This document shows positions 7,913-17,368 of a stretch of DNA of 64,000 nt, piece by piece (the stretch's first letter is position 1; each line of letters starts with the position of its first letter). The translations under genes and the position numbers were made by a program. The stretch is from JOPF136 sp963773835 (GTDB lineage: Bacteria; Acidobacteriota; Terriglobia; Acidiferrales; UBA7541): contig CAVZCQ010000005.1 of the NCBI GenBank assembly GCA_963773835.1, positions 1-64,000 on the forward strand, in the 5' to 3' direction. Under the pieces are notes generated by a model that worked only from the letters and a program-made list of their open reading frames with translations, ran no database searches and was not told the origin of the DNA.

Positions 7913-8964
7913 GCCACGTACGGAGTCTTCGCGCCTGGATTCTCCTGCTCGCCGCGATGCACGTCCTGATCGCCTGTGCCGGTTTCTTCGCCCCCTACGA
8001 TCCTGCCGAACAGGACCGCGAGCATCCCTACGCACCTCCCTCCGCGATTCACTTCCGTGATGCACGCGGCGATTTTCACGTCTGCCCGTTCGTTTACCGA
8101 TTGCGCCTTCGGGCTGGATCGCTTGACCAATATGAAGAAGACCTGGCGGCTGCCGTTCCGCTTCGATTCTTTGTCCACGGCGCGCGCTACCGCCTGCTCG
8201 GACTGGTGCCATCGAGCCTCCACCTGTTTGGCGCGCAGGGCGCGCGTGTCGCTCTATTCGGCACAGATGGATTCGGCCGCGACCAATTCTCACGCCTCCT
8301 GTGGGGCGGACAGATCTCCCTGCTCGCCGGACTCGTGGCAACGGCACTGGCCCTCACCTTGGGTCTGCTCGTTGGTGCCACGGCCGGCTTCTGGGGTGGG
8401 TGGACCGACGATATTCTCATGCGGCTCTCTGAGCTCTTCCTGGCACTGCCGTGGCTCTATTTGCTGTTCGCATTGCGCGCGTTTCTGCCGCTCACGGTGA
8501 GCCCGCTCGAAGCCTTCTTCCTAGTGGCCGGGGTGATCGGAGTGGTTGGCTGGGCGCGTCCAGCGCGCCTTGTCCGCGGGGTCGTGCTCAGTGCGAAGGA
8601 GCGCGACTTCGTTCGGGCCGCGCGCGGATTTGGCGCTTCGGGCATCTACATTTTGCGCCGCCATATCCTGCCGCAAACGATGAGCATACTCCTGACCCAA
8701 GCTGCCATTCTCGCGCCCCAGTACGTGCTGGCGGAAGTGACCCTCTCGTTTCTGGGCCTCGGCGTGCCCGAACCGGCGCCGAGCTGGGGGAACCTGCTGG
8801 CCAGTCTGCAGCAATACAGTGTGTTGACGTCCTACTGGTGGATGTCGCTTCCGGCGCTCGCGCTCACGCCGTTCTTTCTCGGCTACCTCGGATTGGCGAG
8901 CGCGTTGCGGCGCTGGGCCGACCCGTCCAAGATGGAAGCGGCTGGTCCTGGGTCCAGGTGGTGA
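7909..8964 (+). CDS. Peptide ABC transporter permease (DppC/OppC type)
   Basis: A 351-residue permease. One N-terminal membrane span is followed by a long periplasmic segment (about residues 30-115), then five more spans. Family motifs are GTDGFGRDQFSRLLWG before the second span and the EAA loop (FVRAARGFGASGIYILRRHILP). The C-terminal GLGVPEPAPSWGNLL segment is typical of OppC. The periplasmic segment is longer than in E. coli DppC. The start overlaps the previous stop (ATGA) and the stop overlaps the next start (GTGA). Confidence 0.92.
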   Translation: MSHVRSLRAWILLLAAMHVLIACAGFFAPYDPAEQDREHPYAPPSAIHFRDARGDFHVCPFVYRLRLRAGSLDQYEEDLAAAVPLRFFVHGARYRLLGLVPSSLHLFGAQGARVALFGTDGFGRDQFSRLLWGGQISLLAGLVATALALTLGLLVGATAGFWGGWTDDILMRLSELFLALPWLYLLFALRAFLPLTVSPLEAFFLVAGVIGVVGWARPARLVRGVVLSAKERDFVRAARGFGASGIYILRRHILPQTMSILLTQAAILAPQYVLAEVTLSFLGLGVPEPAPSWGNLLASLQQYSVLTSYWWMSLPALALTPFFLGYLGLASALRRWADPSKMEAAGPGSRW

Positions 8965-10757
8965 GAGTGAACCGAGCGCATGCGGTATGCAGTTACATCC
9001 TGCTGGGCCTGATCGCGTGGCTGTGGCCGAGTTCTGCGCTTCCCACTGCGCCAGCGCCCCAGGCCGCGGCGCGGGAAGGATTCGAGCAAATGCCGGGGGA
9101 GGCAGGACGCCGGGGCGGGCGGCTGGTGGTGGCGCTGCGCGCGGAGCCGAAAACCCTAAACCCATTGATCGCCGCCGATGCCCCCTCGCGCGAGGTAATC
9201 GGTGTGATGCAGGCAGACCTCATCCACATCAATCGCGCGAGCCAGTCAACCGAGCCGGCGCTGGCCGCGGCGTGGACAATTTCGCGTGACGGCCTGCAAT
9301 ACACCCTGAAGCTGCGCCAGGGGCTTCGCTTCTCCGACGGCCAGCCGCTCGATGCCGACGATGTGCTATTCACCTTCCGCGTCCTCCTGGACGAAGCTGT
9401 GCATGCGCCGCAGCGCGACCTGCTGGTCGTCGGCGGCAAACCGATAGAGGTGCACAAAACGGACACGCACACGCTGGTTTTTACTCTCGTTCAGCCCTAT
9501 GGCGTCGGCGAGCGTCTGTTCGACGGTCTCGACATTCTGCCGCGCCACCTGCTCGAGAAAACCTACCAGGAAGGAAAGCTCGGCCAGAGCTGGCCGCTGG
9601 GCACGCCACCTGAGCAAATCGCCGGGCTCGGCCCGTTTCGGCTGAAGGAATATGTGGCGGGCCAGCGCCTCGTCCTGGAACGCAATCCTTACTACTGGAA
9701 GACGGACATCGCGGGCACGCGCCTGCCGTACCTAGACGAGATCGTTTTTCTCTTCGTACCCAGCGCCGATGCGCAGGTGTTGCGCTTCCGCGCCGGCGAG
9801 ACGGACGTCATCACCCGGCTTAGCGCTGACAACTTCGCCGCGCTTTCGCGCGATTTGCACGACGCCTCATTCGTCGATGCCGGCCCCAGCCTCGAATACA
9901 ACTTCCTGTTCTTCAATCTGAATGATCTGGGGGAGAAAGCGCCGGCGGCGCTGGCGCGACACCAGAAATGGTTTCGCGACGTCCGGTTTCGCCAGGCAGT
10001 GTCGCTGGCCGTGGACCGCGAAGGGATTGTTCGGCTGGTGTATCAGGGGCGCGGCGCGCCGTTGTGGGGCCTGGTGACACCCGGCGACCCGCGGTGGGTG
10101 GACGCAGCCATCGCTCGTCCCCCGCGTTCAATCAATCGCGCTCGCGAGCTGCTCCGCGCTGCCGGCTTCCAGTGGAAAACGGGCTCCTCCGCAGAGGAGC
10201 AGCTCTTCGACGCGGATGGCGTCCGCGTCGAATTTTCCATCGCCAGCAGCTCTTCCAGCGCCGAACGTTCCAAGATGGCCGCGCTCATGCAGGACGACCT
10301 GAAACAACTCGGCATGAGCGCACAGGTGGCGCCGCTCGAATTTCGATCGCTGCTCGACCGCGTGTTCCAGACGAAGGAATACGACGCCTGCGTGCTGGGC
10401 CTGGCGAGTTTCGACGCCGACCCCAATTCCGACATCAACGTGTGGCTTTCGAGCGGGGCGCAGCACCTTTGGAACCCCGCGCAAGCAAAACCAGCGACGC
10501 CGTGGGAAGCAGAAATCGACCGGTTGATGGAGCAGCAGCTCACGGCGCGGACATTCGAGGAGCGGAAGCGACTATACGACCGCGTGCAGGAAATCGCGGC
10601 CGACAATCAACCCATGATTTTCCTGGCCAGCCCGCACATTTTGGCCGCCGCGAAAAGCGGCCTTGGCAATTTCCATCCCGCGGTGCTCGAGCCCTATGTC
10701 CTCTGGAACGCGGAGCAGCTCTACTGGCGCGCGCCGGGCGGAAAGGGCGGCCAGTGA
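8961..10757 (+). CDS. Extracytoplasmic peptide-binding protein (SBP_bac_5)
   Basis: A 598-residue solute-binding protein. The N-terminus has a hydrophobic export segment (about residues 10-27), but no lipobox cysteine follows, so it is probably periplasmic or signal-anchored. The mature part opens with GGRLVVALRAEPKTLNPL, has the family motifs LRFSDGQPLDADDVLFTF and NPYYW, and continues with RQAVSLAVDREGIV. It delivers peptides to the permeases encoded upstream. GTG 8961 was chosen because it overlaps the previous TGA (GTGA), the pattern used throughout this operon. Confidence 0.9.
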   Translation: MRVNRAHAVCSYILLGLIAWLWPSSALPTAPAPQAAAREGFEQMPGEAGRRGGRLVVALRAEPKTLNPLIAADAPSREVIGVMQADLIHINRASQSTEPALAAAWTISRDGLQYTLKLRQGLRFSDGQPLDADDVLFTFRVLLDEAVHAPQRDLLVVGGKPIEVHKTDTHTLVFTLVQPYGVGERLFDGLDILPRHLLEKTYQEGKLGQSWPLGTPPEQIAGLGPFRLKEYVAGQRLVLERNPYYWKTDIAGTRLPYLDEIVFLFVPSADAQVLRFRAGETDVITRLSADNFAALSRDLHDASFVDAGPSLEYNFLFFNLNDLGEKAPAALARHQKWFRDVRFRQAVSLAVDREGIVRLVYQGRGAPLWGLVTPGDPRWVDAAIARPPRSINRARELLRAAGFQWKTGSSAEEQLFDADGVRVEFSIASSSSSAERSKMAALMQDDLKQLGMSAQVAPLEFRSLLDRVFQTKEYDACVLGLASFDADPNSDINVWLSSGAQHLWNPAQAKPATPWEAEIDRLMEQQLTARTFEERKRLYDRVQEIAADNQPMIFLASPHILAAAKSGLGNFHPAVLEPYVLWNAEQLYWRAPGGKGGQ

Positions 10758-11347
10758 GTCCCGCCAAAACGCGCGCCGCCGATAAGACTGCCAAATGGCC
10801 GGACGATGCCCGGCTGGTGAAGAATTGTCTAGCAGGCAGCGAAGAAGCGTGGGCGCTCTTGATCGAAAAGTACAAAGCGCTGATCTACTCCATCCCGGTG
10901 AAATACGGCCTACCGCCGCAGGAGGCCGCCGACATTTTCCAGACCACGTGCCTCGAACTGCTGGCGCGCCTGGGCGAGCTGCGCGAAGTGCGCGCGCTTC
11001 CCAAATGGCTGATCCAGGTGGTTCACCACCAGTGCTGGCAATGGAAGAACCGCGCCCAGCGCGTGGTGAGCCGCGACTCAGACGAAATTCCCGTGGACCC
11101 CGAAGTTCCACCGGTGGCAGAAAGCATGCTGCAGCAGAGCGAGGAAGAGCAGATGCTCCGCGACGCGATTTCAGGTCTCGCGCCGCGCTGCCGACAACTG
11201 ATCGAAATCCTTTTTTTCGAGGAGCGGCCGCGGCCCTACAGCGAGATCGCCGCCGAACTGGGCGTGGCCGTGGGCTCCATCGGCTTCATCCGGCAGAAAT
11301 GCATCGAGCGGCTGCGCCGCCGTCTGGAAGAAATGGGTTTCGCATGA
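10754..11347 (+). CDS. Sigma-70 family RNA polymerase sigma factor (ECF-like)
   Basis: A 197-residue sigma factor with region 2 (about 20-95: LVKNCLAGSEEAWALLIEKY, then ADIFQTTCLELLARLGELR, PKWLIQVVHHQCWQW) and region 4 (about 135-190: LAPRCRQLIEILFFE, YSEIAAELGVAVGSIGFIRQ, RLRRRLEEMGF). No region 1 or 3 is present, as in extracytoplasmic-function sigmas. It starts at GTG 10754 overlapping the binding-protein stop, and its stop overlaps the CHAT gene start. Coupling both to the importer and to a CHAT protein is unusual. The anti-sigma-like gene at 14366 is a likely partner. Confidence 0.88.
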   Translation: MSPAKTRAADKTAKWPDDARLVKNCLAGSEEAWALLIEKYKALIYSIPVKYGLPPQEAADIFQTTCLELLARLGELREVRALPKWLIQVVHHQCWQWKNRAQRVVSRDSDEIPVDPEVPPVAESMLQQSEEEQMLRDAISGLAPRCRQLIEILFFEERPRPYSEIAAELGVAVGSIGFIRQKCIERLRRRLEEMGFA

Positions 11348-14250
11348 CGCGGCGGACGCGGAAGCCGCGCGCTTCAGGCGGCAAACCCTCTCCCGGAGCA
11401 CTCGTCCAGGAGTTGGTGGCACTTGCCGACGATGCGCTCCGCCAAGAGTTTCTGGCGCGTCATCGCGCGTTGGTGCAGCCAGAGCTGGTGGAAGAGCTCG
11501 CACGCGGCGTGGTGGAGAAAGTGCGCGTGGACACTCGCGAGGCGCTGCGTCTCGCGGCCGCCGCCCAATCCATCGCTTGCTGCCTCCGCCGCAAGGAATC
11601 GACCGCGCTGGGGCTCCGAGCCATGGCCAATGCGCTTTACGCCAGCGGCGAGAACCGGTCTGCCGTCGAGCACCACGAGCGAGCCTTCCACATCTACGAG
11701 GAGCTCGAAAACTGGAAGGAAGCGGCGCGCACACTGAGCAGCGCCATCCAGCCGCTGATCTTGATGGGAGAATACGATCGCGCCCTGTCGGCCTGGGAGC
11801 ACGCCCGCGAAATCTTCACGCGACTGAACGAACCCTGGCGGCTGGCACGGCTGGAAATCAACGCCGGCAATATCTTTCACCGCCAGGACCGGTTCGAAGA
11901 AGCGCTGGCGCACTACGAACGCGCTTATGAAGGACTTCTGCCCCACGGGGACGCGGAAGGCCTCGCCGTAGTTCTGAGCAACTTGTCTGTCTGCCTGATC
12001 AGCCTGAATGATTTTCCGCGGGCCCTGGCCACCTACCAGCGGGCACGGGCCATTTGCGAGCAGAACCATATGCCGCTGCTCGTCGCGCAGGCCGACTACA
12101 ACATCGCCTACCTCTACTGCTTGCGCGGCGAATATACACAAGCCATCGAAATGCTCTATGCCGCACGTCGCGCCTGCGAGGCTACCGACGATGGCTACCA
12201 CTTCGCCCTCTGCCATCTGGATCTTTCCGACGTGTACCTCGAGCTGAACCTGAGCGAGGAAGCGCGCGAAATGGCCCATGAAGGTTTTGTGCGGTTCGAG
12301 GCGCTGGGCACCGGCTATGAAGCCGCGAAATGCATGGCCATCGAGGCCATGGCCATCGGCCAGGAAGGCAAAACTGCACTGGCGCTGGAGCGCTTCGCAA
12401 AAGCGCGAGAGATGTTCGCGCGCGAGAAAAACCAGGTGTGGCCGTGGCTGCTCGATCTCTATCAGGCGCTGCTTCTGATTCAGGAGGGCCGCTACTTCGA
12501 GGCACGCCGGCTGGCGACGGCAGCCGCGGGCTTTTTCGATGGGAGCATCCTCGCGGGAAAGGCCGTGCTGGCCCGCCTGCTGCTCGCACGCATTGCCCTG
12601 GAAGCGGGCGAGACCGCTCAGGCCCGTGCGGAGGCGGAGGCGGTGATGGCGCGCCTGCCGAATCTCCAGAGGCCAGTTCTCGAGTACCAGTCGCATTTTA
12701 TCTGCGGACAGATTGCCCAGCGCAGCGGCGATCCCCGCGCGGCCTACGCCTCGTACCAGGAAGCGCGCAAAGTGTTGGAGAGGCTCCGCGGCCGGCTCCA
12801 GGCCGAAGAGTTGAAGATTTCTTTCGTCAAAAACCGCCTGCTCGTCTACGAGGCGCTCGTGGACCTCTTCCTGAGCGGAGAGGGAAACGGAGTGCGACCG
12901 GGCGAAGCATTCGGATGGATCGAGGCCGCGAAGTCGCGCAACATGACGGAAATGATCTTCCAGGGCGGCCGCAGCATGCCCGTGGGCGCGGGAAGCCAGA
13001 GCGGGCTGGTGCTGCGCATCCGCGAGTTACGCGAAGAGCTCAACTGGTATTATCACCGCATCGAGCTGGAAGAGCTGCGTCCCGAGGAGACTTCCCGCGA
13101 GCGCATCGAGCGCTTGCAGGCCGAAGCCCAGTCGCGTGAAGGGGAGCTGCTGCGCACGCTTCGCGAGCTCCCCGCGCATGAACGCGAATCGGCCACGCTC
13201 GAGGCCCCTGCCGACTTCTCGCTCACGCGCGTGCAAGCCGCAATTCCCGAGGACGCCACGCTCGTCGAATACTATTCAAGCGGCGACCGGATGATCGCCG
13301 CGGTGGTAACGCGAATAGGAGTCGAAATCCTGCCGATCACGCTGGTCTCCCGTGTGGGGCATTACCTTCAGCTTCTTCGGTTCCAGCTTTCCAAATTCCG
13401 AATGGGGCTCTCCTACGTTCAGCGCTTCGCCGATACGCTGCTGCGCGCCACGGAAAGCCATCTGGATTCGCTTGGCGCCGAGCTGATTGCGCCTCTGCGC
13501 TCGATGCTGCGCGGCAACCGCCTGATCTTCGTGCCCCACGGCGGGCTGCATTTCCTACCCTTCCACGCGCTGCGCTGCGAAGGGCACTATCTATGCGATG
13601 AGTTCACCGTCTCCTACGCCCCCAGCGCCACCGTGCTGGCGCTGTGCCAGGAAAAACTCTGGAGCGATAAACCCGGGTCGCTGGTGATGGGCGTCCCTGA
13701 TGCCCGCGCTCCGCAGATCCTCGCTGAGGTACAGTCGGTTGCCCCGCTGCTTCCACAGACCGAGCTCTTCATCGGCGACCGGGCTACCGCGGCCGTGCTC
13801 CGCGAACGCGGTCCCGAATGCGGCCTTCTGCACATCGCCACGCACGGAAACTACCGGCAGGACAATCCCATGTTTTCCGGCATCCGCCTGGGAGACGGCT
13901 ACCTGAATCTCTACGACCTCTACCAAATGAGGCTGGGTGCGCGGCTCGCGGTGCTAAGCGGCTGCGCCACGGGAATGAATGTGGTAGCGGCGGGCGATGA
14001 ATTACTGGGCCTTCAGCGCGGCCTGTTCTGCGCCGGCGCCACTTCCGTCCTGTTATCGCTGTGGGACGTTCACGACCGTTCGACCGCCGAGCTGATGCAG
14101 TCCTTCTATAAAGGTTATATCGAAACGGGCGACATGGCCGGCTCGCTGGGAGCGGCGATGCGGCGGGTGCGGGCCGAAAACCCTCATCCCTACTTCTGGG
14201 CTCCTTTCGTGCTCGCCGGCAAACTCACTGATTCCAAGCCAGATAGTTAA
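11344..14250 (+). CDS. TPR-repeat CHAT-domain protease-like protein
   Basis: A 968-residue cytoplasmic protein. Residues about 80-480 are tandem TPR helices (for example YDRALSAWEHAREIF and FEEALAHYERAYEGL), then a helical linker, then a C-terminal CHAT domain (about 640-960). The caspase-like dyad is present: His834 in IATHGN and Cys874 in LSGCATG. CHAT proteins cleave protein targets in several defence and cell-death systems; the substrate here is unknown. It starts at ATG 11344, overlapping the sigma stop (ATGA), so it is the last gene of the coupled operon from the importer. TPRs probably bind the target or sense the activating signal. Confidence 0.9.
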   Translation: MTRRTRKPRASGGKPSPGALVQELVALADDALRQEFLARHRALVQPELVEELARGVVEKVRVDTREALRLAAAAQSIACCLRRKESTALGLRAMANALYASGENRSAVEHHERAFHIYEELENWKEAARTLSSAIQPLILMGEYDRALSAWEHAREIFTRLNEPWRLARLEINAGNIFHRQDRFEEALAHYERAYEGLLPHGDAEGLAVVLSNLSVCLISLNDFPRALATYQRARAICEQNHMPLLVAQADYNIAYLYCLRGEYTQAIEMLYAARRACEATDDGYHFALCHLDLSDVYLELNLSEEAREMAHEGFVRFEALGTGYEAAKCMAIEAMAIGQEGKTALALERFAKAREMFAREKNQVWPWLLDLYQALLLIQEGRYFEARRLATAAAGFFDGSILAGKAVLARLLLARIALEAGETAQARAEAEAVMARLPNLQRPVLEYQSHFICGQIAQRSGDPRAAYASYQEARKVLERLRGRLQAEELKISFVKNRLLVYEALVDLFLSGEGNGVRPGEAFGWIEAAKSRNMTEMIFQGGRSMPVGAGSQSGLVLRIRELREELNWYYHRIELEELRPEETSRERIERLQAEAQSREGELLRTLRELPAHERESATLEAPADFSLTRVQAAIPEDATLVEYYSSGDRMIAAVVTRIGVEILPITLVSRVGHYLQLLRFQLSKFRMGLSYVQRFADTLLRATESHLDSLGAELIAPLRSMLRGNRLIFVPHGGLHFLPFHALRCEGHYLCDEFTVSYAPSATVLALCQEKLWSDKPGSLVMGVPDARAPQILAEVQSVAPLLPQTELFIGDRATAAVLRERGPECGLLHIATHGNYRQDNPMFSGIRLGDGYLNLYDLYQMRLGARLAVLSGCATGMNVVAAGDELLGLQRGLFCAGATSVLLSLWDVHDRSTAELMQSFYKGYIETGDMAGSLGAAMRRVRAENPHPYFWAPFVLAGKLTDSKPDS

Positions 14251-14365
14251 ATCGCCGCCCCCCTATATTTTTTCGCCTCTTGCTTCCCCTTATTCGACAA
14301 GGGAATCATCGCCGTGGACAGTTCGGTATCGGAAAACGGCGGTGAGAGGACATGGGGGAAATGCG

Positions 14366-15001
14366 ATGAAACACTTTGAGAACGAGCACTGGATTGACTT
14401 TGTGAATCAGACGCTCACTGGCGCGAAACGCGAGGAGATGCAGCGGCACCTCGACGAAGGCTGCAAGGCTTGCGGTACTGCGGCCGCGCTGTGGCAGCGC
14501 GTGCGGCAGGCCGGCACAGTCGAGCGCGGCTACCAGCCGCCTGACGGCGCGGTTCGGGCCATCAAAGCGGTATTTGAAGCCTCGGGTCGCTCGCGACAAA
14601 AGCACAGGGTTAGCGCCCTGAAGATTCTGTTCGACAGTTTCCTGCAGCCGGCGCCCGCCGGCGCGCGTTCCTCAGGCAGCCGCGTGCGGCAGGTGCTTTA
14701 CCGCGCCGAGCCGTATCAGATCGACGTGCAAATCGAAGCCACACCCAGCGGCCAGCGGCTGATCGTCACCGGACAGGTACTCAACGTGTCCCATGCCGAG
14801 ACGGTCGGCCGTGAAATTCCCGTGGTGCTCTCGAACGGGCGCGGCCAAGTGGTCCGCACGGTCACCAATGAGCATGGCGAATTCGAGGGCGTTGTGGAAG
14901 ACAGCGGCGACCTCGAGCTCTCCTTTGTGGGCGCGAATTACCGGCCCACGGTGATCTCGCTTCGAGACGCCCTGGGAAGCAAGTCGGGAGGCGGGCGATG
15001 A
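14366..15001 (+). CDS. Zinc-finger anti-sigma-like protein with C-terminal beta domain
   Basis: A 211-residue protein. Residues 5-45 resemble a zinc-binding anti-sigma (ZAS) helix with H-x4-C-x2-C (HLDEGCKAC), one residue longer between His and Cys than the classic H-x3-C-x2-C. A linker leads to a beta-rich C-terminal half (about 110-205, VRQVLYRAEPYQIDVQIEAT) that looks like a carboxypeptidase-regulatory or CNA-B type fold. No membrane span is visible, so it would be cytoplasmic. Start ATG 14366 follows a GGGGGAA ribosome site. It lies 115 nt after the CHAT gene and is the likely regulator of the sigma factor at 10754. Confidence 0.7.
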   Translation: MKHFENEHWIDFVNQTLTGAKREEMQRHLDEGCKACGTAAALWQRVRQAGTVERGYQPPDGAVRAIKAVFEASGRSRQKHRVSALKILFDSFLQPAPAGARSSGSRVRQVLYRAEPYQIDVQIEATPSGQRLIVTGQVLNVSHAETVGREIPVVLSNGRGQVVRTVTNEHGEFEGVVEDSGDLELSFVGANYRPTVISLRDALGSKSGGGR

Positions 15002-15178
15002 CTCTGCACGCTGGCCCGATGTTGAAAAACATTTCACCAGTACGAAAGTACAGGAACAGGGTTGAAAGAACAGTTACCGCGGTACCATTGGCAGCGAAGG
15101 GCTTGTAGTCCAGACTCGCTGAGTCTCCCTTTCTGCCTTTGGACCGCTCGATCAGCGGCACGAAAGGGATAGACTCAT

Positions 15179-16504
15179 ATGAAACGCACACTTCTCGTTT
15201 TTGCGGCGGTGGCCGCCATCCTTGTTGTCGGTTCCCAGCCCGCCTCCGCGGCAAATCAACGCTACATTGTCCGAACCACCGGCGGCCTGAACAGCGTTCT
15301 CCGGCTGTGCCTGTCAGCCAATTGCCAGGTCCAGGGCTCGCTGGACGGAAATATCGGCCAGACCTTCCTGGTGAGTTCGTCGCAGAACCTGCTGGTCGAG
15401 CTGCTGAGTCCCGTTCTGAACCTGTTGGAATCGTTGCTGGGTATCCAGAGCGTTGAGCCGGATGCGCTGCTTTCCATACCCGGCGTGGGACTCCAGACGG
15501 CGGCGTCGGGGCTCTCCGACACCGCTCCCGTCAACTATTACGGGACGCTGGTGTGGAACGGATATGTGACTCAGCCCGCGGCGCAGCTCATCAATCTCGC
15601 CACGGCGCAGTCCAGCTTTCAGGTGAGCGGAGCGGGAATTGTTGCCGACATTGACACGGGAGTGGATACCACGCATCCGGCCTTGATGCCCGTCCTGCTG
15701 CCCGGCTACGATTTCACCCGCAATCAGCCCGGTGCATCCGAGTGGCTTGACGTTAGCGGAGCGGCGACCGGAATCAGCAGCACTGGCAGCCAGAGCACGC
15801 AGACGCTGGTCGTGCAGCAATCCACCGCCGCGGTGCTGGACCAATCCACCGCCGCAGTGCTGGACGGCGGGCCGTACTCCGACTTCGGGCACGGGACCAT
15901 GACCGCGGGCCTGATTCACCTGACTGCCCCCACGGCGCAAATCCTGCCGCTCAAGGCCTTCTCGGCCAATGGCCAGGGCAACCTTTCCAACATCGTTGCC
16001 GCGCTCTATTACGCTGTGCAGCACAACGCGAACGTGGTGAACATGAGTTTTGACACCACGGTTCCGTCGCCCGCGCTTTCGGCGGCGATCGCCTATGCGA
16101 ACCAGTCAGGCGTGATTCTGGTGGCTTCCGCCGGCAATGAAAACTCCAGCGCGCGCGTCTATCCTGCCTCCCTCAGCCACAACGTCATGGGCATCGCCTC
16201 GACGTCGGATTACGACGTGAAGTCGTCCTTCTCCAACTACGGCTCGGCCGATGTTTGGATCGCTGCTCCGGGCGAAAACGTGATGAGTACGTACCCCGGG
16301 GGCACGTACGCCAGCGCATCCGGCACGTCGTTCAGTTGCCCGCTGGTCACCGGAACCGTGGCGCTGCTGCTCGATGCCCGCGCCGGAGTGAATCAAGCGA
16401 AAGCCTCCGCAGCGCTCGCTCATGCCCAGCGGCTGACGCCGAACCTGAACCACGGGCGCCTGGACGTGTACCTGGCGCTGTTGAACTGGCTGTCCGCCTG
16501 GTAA
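15179..16504 (+). CDS. Secreted S8 (subtilisin-like) serine protease
   Basis: A 441-residue subtilase with an N-terminal signal peptide (residues 1-24, ending PASA-A). The catalytic triad is visible: Asp159 in DIDTGVD, His238 in GHGT and Ser384 in SGTSFSCP. Residues about 25-110 form a propeptide-like region. Between Asp and His is a 24-nt tandem duplication (QSTAAVLD twice, about 214-229). It is probably processed and acts outside the cytoplasm. It lies four nt before the HD-GYP gene. A related subtilase is cut by the right window edge. Confidence 0.9.
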   Translation: MKRTLLVFAAVAAILVVGSQPASAANQRYIVRTTGGLNSVLRLCLSANCQVQGSLDGNIGQTFLVSSSQNLLVELLSPVLNLLESLLGIQSVEPDALLSIPGVGLQTAASGLSDTAPVNYYGTLVWNGYVTQPAAQLINLATAQSSFQVSGAGIVADIDTGVDTTHPALMPVLLPGYDFTRNQPGASEWLDVSGAATGISSTGSQSTQTLVVQQSTAAVLDQSTAAVLDGGPYSDFGHGTMTAGLIHLTAPTAQILPLKAFSANGQGNLSNIVAALYYAVQHNANVVNMSFDTTVPSPALSAAIAYANQSGVILVASAGNENSSARVYPASLSHNVMGIASTSDYDVKSSFSNYGSADVWIAAPGENVMSTYPGGTYASASGTSFSCPLVTGTVALLLDARAGVNQAKASAALAHAQRLTPNLNHGRLDVYLALLNWLSAW

Positions 16505-16508
16505 TCCC

Positions 16509-17210
16509 ATGTCGCGTGTTGAAATAACGGGGAGCCAAGCCCCTCCGGCCGCAGCCTGGCTTTACGAGACTCTGCGGATCAAAGAGCTCGAGGAGGGCGC
16601 GCACGCACTTCGCCGTTCCGCCATCTGCGCCTTCAACCAGCTACTGGACTTGAAGGATCTGAACACGGGCGTCCACAGCACGCGACTGGCTGAGTGGGGT
16701 CTGCGCGTAGGCCAGGAACTCGGTCTCGACGAGGCCATGCTCCAGAACCTGGAAGTAGCCGCGCTGCTGCACGACATCGGGAAAATCGGGATTCCCGACG
16801 CCATCCTTCGGAAACCCGCAAAGCTCGACAACGAAGAATACGCGCTGATGAAGCGCCATCCCGAGTACGGCTGGCTGGTTTTGCGCATGCTCCCCGGCTT
16901 CGAGCATGCCGCGCTCGACATCCTGCACCACCACGAAAGTATGGACGGCAAAGGCTACCCGGCGGGATTGAAAGGCTGCGAAATCCCCATCGTGTCGCGC
17001 ATCGTCTGCGTGATCGACGCGTTCGACGCCATGGTCTCCTCGCGGCCGTATCGCCAGGGCCTGCCGTTTGAGGAAGCCGTGCGACGGCTTATCCTATCCA
17101 GTGGAACGCAGTTTGATCCCATGGTCGTTCAGTCCTTCCTTCCATACGCGCAGGCAGACATGGCCACCGTGTTCGCTGCCGCAGGAACCTCGGTTACCTC
17201 GGCATTCTGA
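16509..17210 (+). CDS. HD-GYP domain cyclic-di-GMP phosphodiesterase
   Basis: A 233-residue protein made almost entirely of an HD-GYP domain (about 35-215). Metal and signature motifs are present: HSTRLAEWGLRVG, the HD pair in LLHDIGKIGIPD, LDILHHHESMDGKGYPAG containing GYP, and a closing DAFDAMVSSRPYR. Such enzymes hydrolyse cyclic di-GMP. No receiver or sensor domain is attached, so control must come from expression or partners. It starts 4 nt after the subtilase stop, so the two are probably co-transcribed. Confidence 0.88.
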   Translation: MSRVEITGSQAPPAAAWLYETLRIKELEEGAHALRRSAICAFNQLLDLKDLNTGVHSTRLAEWGLRVGQELGLDEAMLQNLEVAALLHDIGKIGIPDAILRKPAKLDNEEYALMKRHPEYGWLVLRMLPGFEHAALDILHHHESMDGKGYPAGLKGCEIPIVSRIVCVIDAFDAMVSSRPYRQGLPFEEAVRRLILSSGTQFDPMVVQSFLPYAQADMATVFAAAGTSVTSAF

Positions 17211-17368
17211 GTTCCTCCCCCAGCCGCTGCATGCAGTCCGTTTCCTTCGACAGGATTTGCGCGAGACGGTAGCTCGGGCGATACTGGTCTTGGTTCGTGA
17301 AGCAGTGGGCGAAGGAACTTCGGCGGCCGACTCACTGCACAGCCCTGGAGTTCACGCGTCGAGCAGGG

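Noticed and set aside
9968..10753. N-terminal extension of the sigma factor ORF
   Set aside because: Runs inside the binding-protein gene; GTG 10754 fits the family start and the overlap pattern.
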